NCBI GenBank assembly: GCA_019136035.1
Contig: JAGVUW010000683.1
Coordinates: forward strand, 1 to 6,398
Direction of reading: 5' to 3'
Source of the DNA: Verrucomicrobiota bacterium
GTDB lineage: Bacteria > Verrucomicrobiota > Lentisphaeria > Oligosphaerales > JAFGRS01
Length of the DNA stretch: 6,398 nucleotides
Made by a program: the position numbers and the translations under genes. The notes under the pieces are model-generated. The model was not told the origin of the DNA, did no database searches, and saw only the letters and a list, made by a program, of their open reading frames with translations. This document shows, one piece after another, positions 1 through 5,248 of the stretch; the stretch's first letter is position 1; each line of letters opens with the position of its first letter.

Positions 1-9
1 CCGCCGGCG

Positions 10-65
10 CCGGGAGCACACCCGGGCGGTCGCAGGACCGCGGCAACGGCCACCCTGAAGGGGTG
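10..65. other. Three consecutive small hairpins, possible structured RNA
   Basis: Three perfect stem-loops follow one another. CCGGG (10-14) pairs with CCCGG (21-25) around a 6-base loop. GCGGTC (26-31) pairs with GACCGC (36-41) around the tetraloop GCAG, directly abutting the first. CACCC (51-55) pairs with GGGTG (61-65) around TGAAG. With the larger hairpin at 77-105 this makes four stems in about 100 bases, separated by short A-containing joints. That looks more like a folded RNA or a leader than random GC-rich sequence, but I cannot match it to a known riboswitch, RNase P, tmRNA or ribozyme core. The strand is not determined, and the element may begin left of the window. Confidence 0.35.
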
Positions 66-76
66 TCAGAACGTAG

Positions 77-105
77 CCGGGGGTCGCGCGCAGCGTGACC
101 CCCGG
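77..105. other. Strong 9-13 bp hairpin in the leader
   Basis: CCGGGGGTC (77-85) is perfectly complementary to GACCCCCGG (97-105). The inner bases 86-89 and 93-96 can add four more pairs, one of them G-U, leaving a 3-base loop. The stem is therefore up to 13 bp. Neither side has a T-run, so it is not a standard intrinsic terminator. It may end a transcript entering from the left by another mechanism, protect a 3' end, or belong to the structured element at 10-65. Confidence 0.5.
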
Positions 106-279
106 AACCACGGACCCACAAAACAAGCACCCTGGAGGGTTGCCAGAGCCGGATGCGGGAGCAGCGCCGCCGCTGGCGCCGGCGCCTTGCCGGCTTACGA
201 ACGGCGGCTATGGTGGCCACAGGAACGGGGCTTCCGGCCGTACCGTCGCGGCGCGGCCGGCGACGTTGCCCGTTCCGCC

Positions 280-285
280 AAGGAG
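280..285 (+). promoter_or_regulatory. Ribosome binding site deciding the GTG start
   Basis: AAGGAG lies 7 bases before a GTG codon at 293. This near-perfect Shine-Dalgarno with ideal spacing, together with the family N-terminus beginning right after it, places the start at 293. The upstream ATG at 95 would add 66 low-complexity residues. Confidence 0.85.
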
Positions 286-292
286 AACGACC

Positions 293-1138
293 GTGAGCAC
301 CGGCAAGCGCATCGGTTTCGTGGATCTGAAGCTCGAAAATTTCCACGCCAACGTCTACATGAAGGCCCTGCGCGGCGACTTGGCCGCGCGCGGCTGGTCT
401 GTCGGCGGCTGTGTGTCTCTGGACGAGGCCGACGGCCGCGCCTGGGCGGCGAAGAACGGCGTGCCATACATTGCGGACCTGGCCGCCCTCGACCGCGAGG
501 TCGATGCCTATGCCATCCTGGCGCCCTCGAACCCCGAAGTCCACCTCGAACTCTGCCGCATGGTGCTGCCCTTCGGCAAGCCGACCTACGTCGACAAGAC
601 CTTCGCCCCGGATCTGGCCACCGCCCGGCGCATCTTCGCCCTGGCCGACCGCTATGGCGCCCCGGTGCAGACCAGCTCGGCGCTGCGCTACACGGCGGTC
701 CAGGCCGCCGCCCGCGCCAATCCGGAGAGCCCGGTCCGCCACCTCGTCGCCTGGGGCGGCGGGCGGTCTTTCGACGAGTACGCCATTCACCCGGTCGAGA
801 TCGCCGTGAGCTGCCTCGGCCACGAGGCCGAGGCCCTGATGCGCCGCGGCAGTGGCGACGAGAGCCAGCTCCTGGTCAACTTCAGCGGCGGGCGCACCGC
901 GGTGGTCCATGTCTACACCAACGCCAGCACGCCGTACGCCGCGGCCCTGACGACCGCCCGCGGCACGACCTACATCCCCGTCGACAGCAGCCGCATCTTC
1001 GTCGACATGGCCGCGGCCATCCTGGACTTCTTCGCGTCGGGCCAGCCCAGCATCGACCGCCGCGAGAGCCTGGCCATCCGGCGCATCCTCGACGTCGCGG
1101 CAAAGCCCGCGGCCCTGCGGCGCTTCGTCGCCCTCTGA
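293..1138 (+). CDS. Gfo/Idh/MocA-like oxidoreductase (small, divergent)
   Basis: A 281-residue protein from a GTG start. It resembles Gfo/Idh/MocA dehydrogenases, which oxidise or reduce sugars and related polyols with NAD(P). After a beta strand (residues 6-11) comes a Rossmann-like N-terminal half. It contains LAPSNPEVH (77-84), matching the family's T/SPN..H strand-loop, and GKPTYVDKTFA (95-105), matching the GKHV.CEKPLA motif with the catalytic lysine at K102. The segment YAIHPVEI (163-170) supplies the usual second-domain histidine, H166. Two things are odd. The glycine-rich dinucleotide loop (GxGxxG) is absent, with GFVDLKLENFHAN in its place. The protein is also short for the family, usually 330-400 residues, so the C-terminal substrate domain is reduced. 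It may bind cofactor differently or not be an active dehydrogenase. The gene stands alone: 377 bases separate it from the next one. Substrate unknown. Confidence 0.8.
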   Translation: MSTGKRIGFVDLKLENFHANVYMKALRGDLAARGWSVGGCVSLDEADGRAWAAKNGVPYIADLAALDREVDAYAILAPSNPEVHLELCRMVLPFGKPTYVDKTFAPDLATARRIFALADRYGAPVQTSSALRYTAVQAAARANPESPVRHLVAWGGGRSFDEYAIHPVEIAVSCLGHEAEALMRRGSGDESQLLVNFSGGRTAVVHVYTNASTPYAAALTTARGTTYIPVDSSRIFVDMAAAILDFFASGQPSIDRRESLAIRRILDVAAKPAALRRFVAL

Positions 1139-1170
1139 GGGATCTACCCCAGACGCGAAGGCGTCCGCGC

Positions 1171-1198
1171 GCCGTGGCGGCGTCGACACCGCCACGGC
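1171..1198 (+). terminator. 10-bp hairpin after the oxidoreductase gene, possible terminator
   Basis: GCCGTGGCGG (1171-1180) pairs perfectly with CCGCCACGGC (1189-1198) around an 8-base loop. It begins 32 bases after the TGA at 1136-1138, a usual place for transcript termination. A GGGTCTCTC stretch follows instead of a T-run, so it is not a canonical intrinsic terminator. GC-rich bacteria often use such T-poor hairpins or Rho. It could equally be a transcript-stabilising 3' stem. Confidence 0.4.
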
Positions 1199-1240
1199 GG
1201 GGTCTCTCATACGAGCGTGGCCTCCGGCGCAGACCGAGTA

Positions 1241-1264
1241 GGTCCACGGCGCCGTCCGTGGACC
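1241..1264. repeat. 9-bp inverted repeat sharing its end with the next hairpin
   Basis: GGTCCACGG (1241-1249) pairs with CCGTGGACC (1256-1264) around CGCCGT. Its last two bases are the first two of the hairpin at 1263-1294, and both hairpins contain the same 12-mer GTCCACGGCGCC (1242-1253 and 1276-1287). The two stems therefore cannot both fully form, and the copies could switch partners. Confidence 0.65.
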
Positions 1265-1294
1265 TCCCGGGCGCCGTCCACGGCGCCCGGGAGG
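1263..1294. repeat. Near-uninterrupted 14-15 bp perfect hairpin
   Basis: Bases 1263-1277 are the exact reverse complement of 1280-1294, leaving only CC between the arms. In practice this is a 14-bp stem with a TCCA tetraloop, almost all G-C pairs. It is the strongest hairpin in the window. No T-run follows on either strand. It could be a bidirectional transcription barrier, a REP/MITE-like palindromic element or an RNA-processing stem. The identity is open, but the structure itself is certain from the sequence. Confidence 0.75.
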
Positions 1295-1315
1295 CGACTG
1301 GCGTGGCGCGCCGGA

Positions 1316-1363
1316 CAGAACAAGGCGAGACAGCGCTCGCGAGGCGTTCTGCAAAGCGAACGC
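1316..1363. repeat. Overlapping, mutually exclusive hairpins
   Basis: CAGAAC (1316-1321) can pair with GTTCTG (1346-1351), enclosing a smaller stem GCGAG (1325-1329) / CTCGC (1336-1340). Alternatively, GCGTTC (1344-1349) can pair with GAACGC (1358-1363). The two options use the same bases at 1346-1349. This is attenuator-like geometry, but with short 6-bp stems in very GC-rich DNA it may be chance. Confidence 0.3.
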
Positions 1364-1383
1364 CCGAGGCCCCCGGAAGAGGC

Positions 1384-1421
1384 AACGCCCAACGCTGAAC
1401 GCCCAACGTCGAACGCCCAAC
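1384..1421. repeat. Short tandem repeat, AACGCCC-based
   Basis: A 14-base unit AACGCCCAACGCTG (1384-1397) is followed by AACGCCCAACGTCG (1398-1411) and a partial third copy AACGCCCAAC (1412-1421). Each unit is two 7-base steps starting with AACG. Another AACGCCC lies upstream at 1359-1365. This simple repeat occurs in intergenic DNA of some GC-rich bacteria and creates spurious NAERPTSNAQ-like frames. No function is evident. Confidence 0.8.
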
Positions 1422-1454
1422 ACCGGCTCCCCGACCCGCGCCCTCGCCGCGGGG

Positions 1455-1483
1455 TTGCGCCGGCGGTGCCGAGCCGCTAGTTT
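1455..1483 (+). promoter_or_regulatory. Weak sigma70-like promoter candidate for the ligase-ior operon
   Basis: TTGCGC (1455-1460) and TAGTTT (1478-1483) are separated by 17 bases, the ideal sigma70 spacing. They lie 33 bases before the ATG at 1516. Each hexamer matches only three of six consensus positions. The location, directly after the last hairpin and in the only locally AT-richer stretch, is the main argument. Confidence 0.3.
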
Positions 1484-1515
1484 ACGCGATTCTGTCGCAG
1501 TCGCGGAAGGCACCC

Positions 1516-2796
1516 ATGAGCACACCGAGTCAGTACTGGAATGAACGCGCCGAGACCATGTCGGTCGACGAACGCGCCGCCCTGCAGTGGGCGGGCCTGC
1601 GGCGGACGATCGACCACGCCTGGTCAAACAGCCCCTTCTATCGCCGCCACCTCGAGGCCGCCGGCGTCGCCCCGGGCGACATCCGTTCCCTGGAGGACAT
1701 TCGCCGGCTGCCCTTCCTGACCAAGGACCACTTCCGCGCCGAGTATCCCCTCGGGATGCTCTGCGTGCCGCGCGATCGCCTGCGCGAGATGCACATGAGC
1801 TCCGGCTCCACCGGCACGCCGGTGGTGATGGCCTACACCGACGCCGACATCGACCAGTGGGCCGAGTGCATGGCGCGCTGTTACCGCATGGCCGGCCTGA
1901 TGCCCGGCGACACCATCCAGATCACTCCGACCTTCGGGCTGTTCAACGGCGGCTTCGGCTTCTACCACGGCGCCCGCAAGGCCGGGCTCTTCGCCATACC
2001 CGCCAGTTCGGGCAACACCGTCCGCCAGGTCATGCTGATGCGGGACTTCGCCGTGCGCGGCCTGATGGGCGTCGTCTCCTACGCCGCCCGCATCATCGAG
2101 GAACTCGATGCCAAGGGCATCGCCCTGCCCGACCTGAGCATCGGCATCTTCGGCGCCGAGTCGTTCTCCGACGCCATGCGCCGGCGGGTCGAGCAGCGCC
2201 TGAATCTGCGCGCCTTCGATATCTACGGCATGACCGAGACCGGCGGCGTGGCGACTACCGGCATGGACTGCGGCGCCCGCCAAGGCCTGCATGTCTGGGA
2301 TGACCACTACCTCACCGAGGTGGTCGACCCCGCCACCGGCGCGCCGGTGCCCGATGGCACCCTCGGCGAGGTCGTCTTCACCTCCCTGACGCGCGAGGCC
2401 ATACCGGTGCTGCGCTACCGCACCAGCGACCTGACCCGCGTCGTCGGCCGCGGGCGCTGCGCCTGCGGCCGCACGACCCTGCGTCTGGACCGCATCCAGG
2501 GGCGCTGTGACGACATGCTCATCGTCAAGGGCGTGAACTTCTTCCCGAAGCAGGTCGAGCAGGCCCTGATGGAGATACCCGGGGTGCTGCCGGAGTACCA
2601 GATCGTCATCACCGAGACCGATGGCGTCTGCGATATCCGCGTCAACGTCGAGGCCGGGGAGGGCGTCACCGGCTTCGTCGTCGAGAAGCATCTCAAGGAA
2701 CGCCTGGGCTTCAGCCCCAAGGGCGATGTGTTCAAACCCGGCACCCTGCCGCGCAGCGAGGGCAAGGCCCGGCGCGTCTTCCGCCGCACGGCCTGA
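1516..2796 (+). CDS. Phenylacetate-CoA ligase family, AMP-forming
   Basis: A 426-residue cytoplasmic adenylate-forming enzyme of the PaaK type; PaaK enzymes are usually 420-440 residues. The family activates phenylacetate or related aryl acids with ATP to an acyl-AMP and then the CoA thioester. Visible core motifs are the P-loop SSGSTGTP (95-102), YGMTETGG (237-244), the ribose-binding aspartate in RTSDLT (302-307, D305), a CACGRT turn (315-320) typical of PaaK, RIQGRCDDMLIVKGVN (326-341) and a C-terminal GKARRV with the probable catalytic lysine K417. The N-terminal YW..........L is also PaaK-like. GGAAGG (1505-1510) precedes the ATG by 5 bases. It is the first gene of the apparent operon, 28 bases before iorA, which implies arylacetate or indoleacetate as substrate. 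Coenzyme F390 synthetases share this fold and cannot be excluded from sequence alone; the ior context favours an aryl-acid ligase. Confidence 0.9.
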   Translation: MSTPSQYWNERAETMSVDERAALQWAGLRRTIDHAWSNSPFYRRHLEAAGVAPGDIRSLEDIRRLPFLTKDHFRAEYPLGMLCVPRDRLREMHMSSGSTGTPVVMAYTDADIDQWAECMARCYRMAGLMPGDTIQITPTFGLFNGGFGFYHGARKAGLFAIPASSGNTVRQVMLMRDFAVRGLMGVVSYAARIIEELDAKGIALPDLSIGIFGAESFSDAMRRRVEQRLNLRAFDIYGMTETGGVATTGMDCGARQGLHVWDDHYLTEVVDPATGAPVPDGTLGEVVFTSLTREAIPVLRYRTSDLTRVVGRGRCACGRTTLRLDRIQGRCDDMLIVKGVNFFPKQVEQALMEIPGVLPEYQIVITETDGVCDIRVNVEAGEGVTGFVVEKHLKERLGFSPKGDVFKPGTLPRSEGKARRVFRRTA

Positions 2797-2824
2797 CGGC
2801 CGCGGCAACGCTTAACGAGGTGAC

Positions 2825-4600
2825 ATGAGTACCGAGTTCCTCTCCGGCAACGAGGCGGTAGCCTACGCTGCCTACCGTGCCGGCTGCCGGGTGGCGGCGG
2901 CCTACCCGGGCACGCCCAGCACCGAGATCCTGGAGACCGTGGCGCGCTTCAAGGACGCCATCGACTGCGAGTGGGCCGTCAACGAGAAGGTCGCCATGGA
3001 GGTCGTCATCGGCGCCTCGATCGCCGGGGTGCGGGCCCTCACCGCCATGAAGCACGTCGGCCTGAATGTCGCCATGGACCCGCTGATGACCTACACCTGG
3101 ATCGGCGCCCACGGCGGCCTGGTGGTGGTCAGTGCCGACGACCCGGGCATGCACAGCTCGCAGAACGAGCAGGACAACCGCAACCTGGCGCGCTTTGCGC
3201 GGATGGCGCTGTTCGAGCCCGCCGACAGCCAGGAGGCCTACGACATGACGGTGGCCGCCTTCGAGCTGTCCGAGCGCAGCCAGGCGCCGGTGATGGTGCG
3301 GCTGACGACGCGCACCTCGCACTCGGCCGGCCTGGTCGACCTCGGCGACGACTTCCGGCCCCTGGCGGTGGCCCCGAAGCCGTACCGTAAGGACATCCGC
3401 CGCAACATCCCGGTGCCGGCCTTCGGTCGGCCGATGCGCCAGCGCGTCGAAGAGCGCACCGCGGCGCTGCGCGCCGAGGCCGACGCCAGCCCGCTGAACC
3501 GCATCGAGGACGGCGACCGACGCCTCGGTATCGTCACCTCCGGCGTCGCCTATACCTATGTTAAAGAGGTCTTCCCCGACGTCAGCATCCTCAAACTCGG
3601 CTTCACCAACCCCCTGCCGACGGCGCTGCTGCGGCGTTTTGCCGGCTCGGTCGACCGCCTGGTGGTGGTCGAGGAGCTCGACCCGTTCCTCGAGGAGCAG
3701 ATCCGCGCCATGGGCCTGGCGGTGGTCGACGTCCAGACGCCCCTGCGTCTGTTCGAGCTGAACCCGATGCGTCTGCTGGCCCTGCGCCGCGAGCTCCTCG
3801 GCGACGTCGCGGCCCCGGCGATCACGCCCGCGCCCGCCGGCCTGCCGACCCGGCCGCCGGTGCTCTGCGCCGGCTGCAGCCACCGCGGCGCCTTCTATGT
3901 CCTGCATAAGCTCAAGGCGACCGTCACCGGCGACATCGGCTGCTACACCCTCGGGGCCTTCGCGCCCCTGGATGCCATGGACACCACCGTCTGCATGGGC
4001 GCCAGCATCGGCAACGCCTTCGGCATGGAGAAGGCCGGCCTCGGCGGCCGCATCGCGGCAGTCATCGGCGATTCGACCTTCTTCCACTCTGGCCTGACCG
4101 GCCTGCTGGATGTCGTCTACAACCGCGGCCGCATCACCGTGGTGGTCCTGGACAACCGCATCACAGCGATGACCGGGCACCAGGGCAACCCGGGCAGCGG
4201 CGTCACCCTCATGGGCGAGAGCTCCGAGGCTACCGACATCGCGACCCTGGCACGCACCCTCGGCGTACGGCGCGTCTGCACCGTCGGCGCCTACGACCTC
4301 GCGGAACTGGAGCGCGTCCTGGCCACCGAACTCGACGCCCCGGAGCCCTCGGTGGTGGTCGTGCGGGGCCCCTGCGTCATCGCCGAACGGCGTCGTGACG
4401 TGGTGCCCTACGCGGTCGACGTGGCGACCTGTGTCGGCTGCGGCGCCTGCCGCAAGCTCGGCTGTCCGGCCATCGTGCGCGGCGACCCGGTCGGCGCCGA
4501 CGGCCGGCGGTTCGCCTCGGTCATTGACCCGGAGCTGTGCTCGGGCTGCGACCTGTGTCGCCAGGTCTGCCGGTTCAACGCCATCGCCAAGCGGAGCTGA
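2825..4600 (+). CDS. iorA: Indolepyruvate:ferredoxin oxidoreductase, alpha subunit
   Basis: A 591-residue catalytic subunit that, with IorB, decarboxylates indolepyruvate and other aryl pyruvates to aryl-acetyl-CoA while reducing ferredoxin. The N-terminal pyrimidine-binding domain has YPGTPSTEI (27-35) and a glutamate in NEK (53-55). CAGCSHRG (348-355) and GDIGCYTLG (369-377) open the thiamine-diphosphate domain. GDSTFFHSG (415-423) and LDNRITAMTGHQ (442-453) form the Mg-diphosphate site. The C-terminus carries a two-cluster ferredoxin domain: CX2CX2CX4C (C536, C539, C542, C547, followed by Pro) and CX2CX2CX3C (C572, C575, C578, C582). The second motif ends CRFNAI, where Pro usually follows the last Cys. 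Length is normal. GAGGTGA (2817-2823) just before the ATG is a strong ribosome binding site. The stop is followed after one base by iorB, indicating translational coupling. Confidence 0.96.
   Translation: MSTEFLSGNEAVAYAAYRAGCRVAAAYPGTPSTEILETVARFKDAIDCEWAVNEKVAMEVVIGASIAGVRALTAMKHVGLNVAMDPLMTYTWIGAHGGLVVVSADDPGMHSSQNEQDNRNLARFARMALFEPADSQEAYDMTVAAFELSERSQAPVMVRLTTRTSHSAGLVDLGDDFRPLAVAPKPYRKDIRRNIPVPAFGRPMRQRVEERTAALRAEADASPLNRIEDGDRRLGIVTSGVAYTYVKEVFPDVSILKLGFTNPLPTALLRRFAGSVDRLVVVEELDPFLEEQIRAMGLAVVDVQTPLRLFELNPMRLLALRRELLGDVAAPAITPAPAGLPTRPPVLCAGCSHRGAFYVLHKLKATVTGDIGCYTLGAFAPLDAMDTTVCMGASIGNAFGMEKAGLGGRIAAVIGDSTFFHSGLTGLLDVVYNRGRITVVVLDNRITAMTGHQGNPGSGVTLMGESSEATDIATLARTLGVRRVCTVGAYDLAELERVLATELDAPEPSVVVVRGPCVIAERRRDVVPYAVDVATCVGCGACRKLGCPAIVRGDPVGADGRRFASVIDPELCSGCDLCRQVCRFNAIAKRS
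4593..4596 (+). promoter_or_regulatory. Ribosome binding site for iorB inside the iorA end
   Basis: GGAG within the last codons of iorA lies 5 bases before the ATG at 4602. It decides the iorB start: the same frame is open back to 4395, but that extension overlaps the iorA ferredoxin domain, and IorB proteins begin just before the GVGGQG motif. Confidence 0.8.
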
Positions 4601-4601
4601 G

Positions 4602-5210
4602 ATGGAAAGAGTCCTCAATGTCTCCCTGGTCGGCGTCGGCGGCCAGGGCATCCTGCTGATCAGTGACGTCCTGGCGCAGGCCGCGGCACGCGCCGGCCAC
4701 GACGTCAAGAAGAGCGAAATCCACGGCATGGCCCAGCGCGGCGGCAGCGTCATCAGCCAGGTGCGCTTCGGGCCGCGTGTCTTTTCGCCGATCATCGCCG
4801 ACGGCACCACCGATGTCCTCGTGGCCTTCGACCGCCTCGAAGCCCTGCGCTGGCGCCACCTCATGGCACCCGGCGGGCAGGCGCTGATCAACCGCCACGA
4901 CGTCATACCGGTCAGCGTCACCAGCGGCCAGCAGGCCGCCGTCGAGGACCTCGACGGCCTCGTCGCACGGTTCTACCCGGAGGCGATCATGGTGCCGGCG
5001 ACCGAGCTGGCCCAGGGCCTCGGGCAGGTCCGTGCCACGAACATGGTCATGGCCGGCGCCCTGTCGCACTGGACGCCGTTCCCGCCCGCCGTCTGGCTCG
5101 ACGCCCTGCGCGCGCGCCTGCCGGCGAAGCTGGTCGCGCTGAACGAGCGCGCCTTCGCGGCCGGCCGCGAGGCGGCCGCGGCACTCGGCGTGCGCCGGGC
5201 CACGGCCTGA
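4602..5210 (+). CDS. iorB: Indolepyruvate:ferredoxin oxidoreductase, beta subunit
   Basis: A 202-residue protein matching the gamma-type domain of 2-oxoacid:ferredoxin oxidoreductases, the partner of IorA and about the usual 190-210 residues. Signature segments are VGVGGQGILLISDVLA (10-25), the glycine-rich start of the domain, and KSEIHGMAQRGGSVISQVRFG (37-57), which is highly characteristic of IorB. Further matches are a DVLVAFDRLEALR stretch (71-83), KIVE-type loop residues around 110-135, and RATNMVMAGAL (144-154). Only one base separates it from iorA, so the subunits are made in a coupled, near equimolar way. The C-terminal tail (185-202) is Ala/Arg-rich, as usual in GC-rich genomes. No missing key segment was seen. 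Confidence 0.95.
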   Translation: MERVLNVSLVGVGGQGILLISDVLAQAAARAGHDVKKSEIHGMAQRGGSVISQVRFGPRVFSPIIADGTTDVLVAFDRLEALRWRHLMAPGGQALINRHDVIPVSVTSGQQAAVEDLDGLVARFYPEAIMVPATELAQGLGQVRATNMVMAGALSHWTPFPPAVWLDALRARLPAKLVALNERAFAAGREAAAALGVRRATA

Positions 5211-5248
5211 CCCACGCGTCGACGGAGCTGCACAGAGGGGGCAACCGC

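Larger units (their letters stand above)
1..292. other. Non-coding leader upstream of the oxidoreductase gene
   Basis: No convincing gene lies in this 292-base stretch. One plus frame stays open from position 1 and another is open from 95 into the downstream gene, but both encode Pro/Ala/Gly/Arg-rich low-complexity protein typical of GC-rich shadow frames. The left part (10-105) holds a run of perfect hairpins, listed separately. The right part (106-279) has a self-complementary duplication GGCGCCGGCGCC at 175-186 and a small 6-bp hairpin at 178-194, but no clear promoter. The plus frame ending in TGA at 56-58 could be the last residues of a gene lying to the left; nothing in its short Arg-rich translation allows a call. 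Confidence 0.6.
1139..1515. other. Long structured intergenic region
   Basis: This 377-base gap between the oxidoreductase and the ligase gene holds no convincing gene. Open frames across it translate to Arg/Pro/Ala-rich low-complexity sequence, and one reads NAERPTSNAQ simply because of the AACGCCC repeat. It contains, in order: a small hairpin GACGC/GCGTC (1152-1165, loop GAAG), a 10-bp hairpin (1171-1198), two linked hairpins (1241-1294), alternative hairpins (1316-1363), a tandem repeat (1384-1421), a 6-bp hairpin CCCGCG/CGCGGG (1435-1453) and a weak promoter-like pair (1455-1483). The region probably ends the upstream transcript and starts the downstream operon. Confidence 0.65.

Noticed and set aside
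1..105. Cobalamin, cyclic-di-GMP, SAH or fluoride riboswitch, RNase P, tmRNA, or SRP RNA
   Set aside because: I compared remembered core motifs of these families with the sequence and found no match beyond short GC-rich fragments.
95..292. An upstream ATG start for the oxidoreductase gene
   Set aside because: It would add 66 low-complexity residues, and this ATG-like start lies within the strong hairpin at 77-105. The GTG at 293 has an AAGGAG site at ideal spacing.
187..1398. A 403-codon plus-strand frame overlapping the oxidoreductase gene
   Set aside because: It is Arg/Pro/Gly-rich throughout and continues unchanged across the hairpins and the repeat. The other frame has a ribosome binding site and family motifs.
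1384..1421. CRISPR array
   Set aside because: The repeats are 7-14 bases in direct tandem without spacers, and no cas gene is present.
1217..1480. A small plus-strand frame reading NAERPTSNAQ
   Set aside because: The protein pattern comes from the AACGCCC repeat. The frame also crosses several hairpins and has no ribosome binding site.
1624..2808. A 394-codon open frame on the minus strand
   Set aside because: It is fully antisense to the ligase gene, whose adenylation motifs are intact. Its translation is Ala/Gly/Asp/His-rich with no family signal.
2732..4921. A 729-codon open frame on the minus strand
   Set aside because: It lies antisense across the ligase end, all of iorA and half of iorB, which carry clear family motifs. 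Its translation is Ala/Gly/His/Asp/Arg-rich without a recognisable domain, as expected from GC-rich codon bias.
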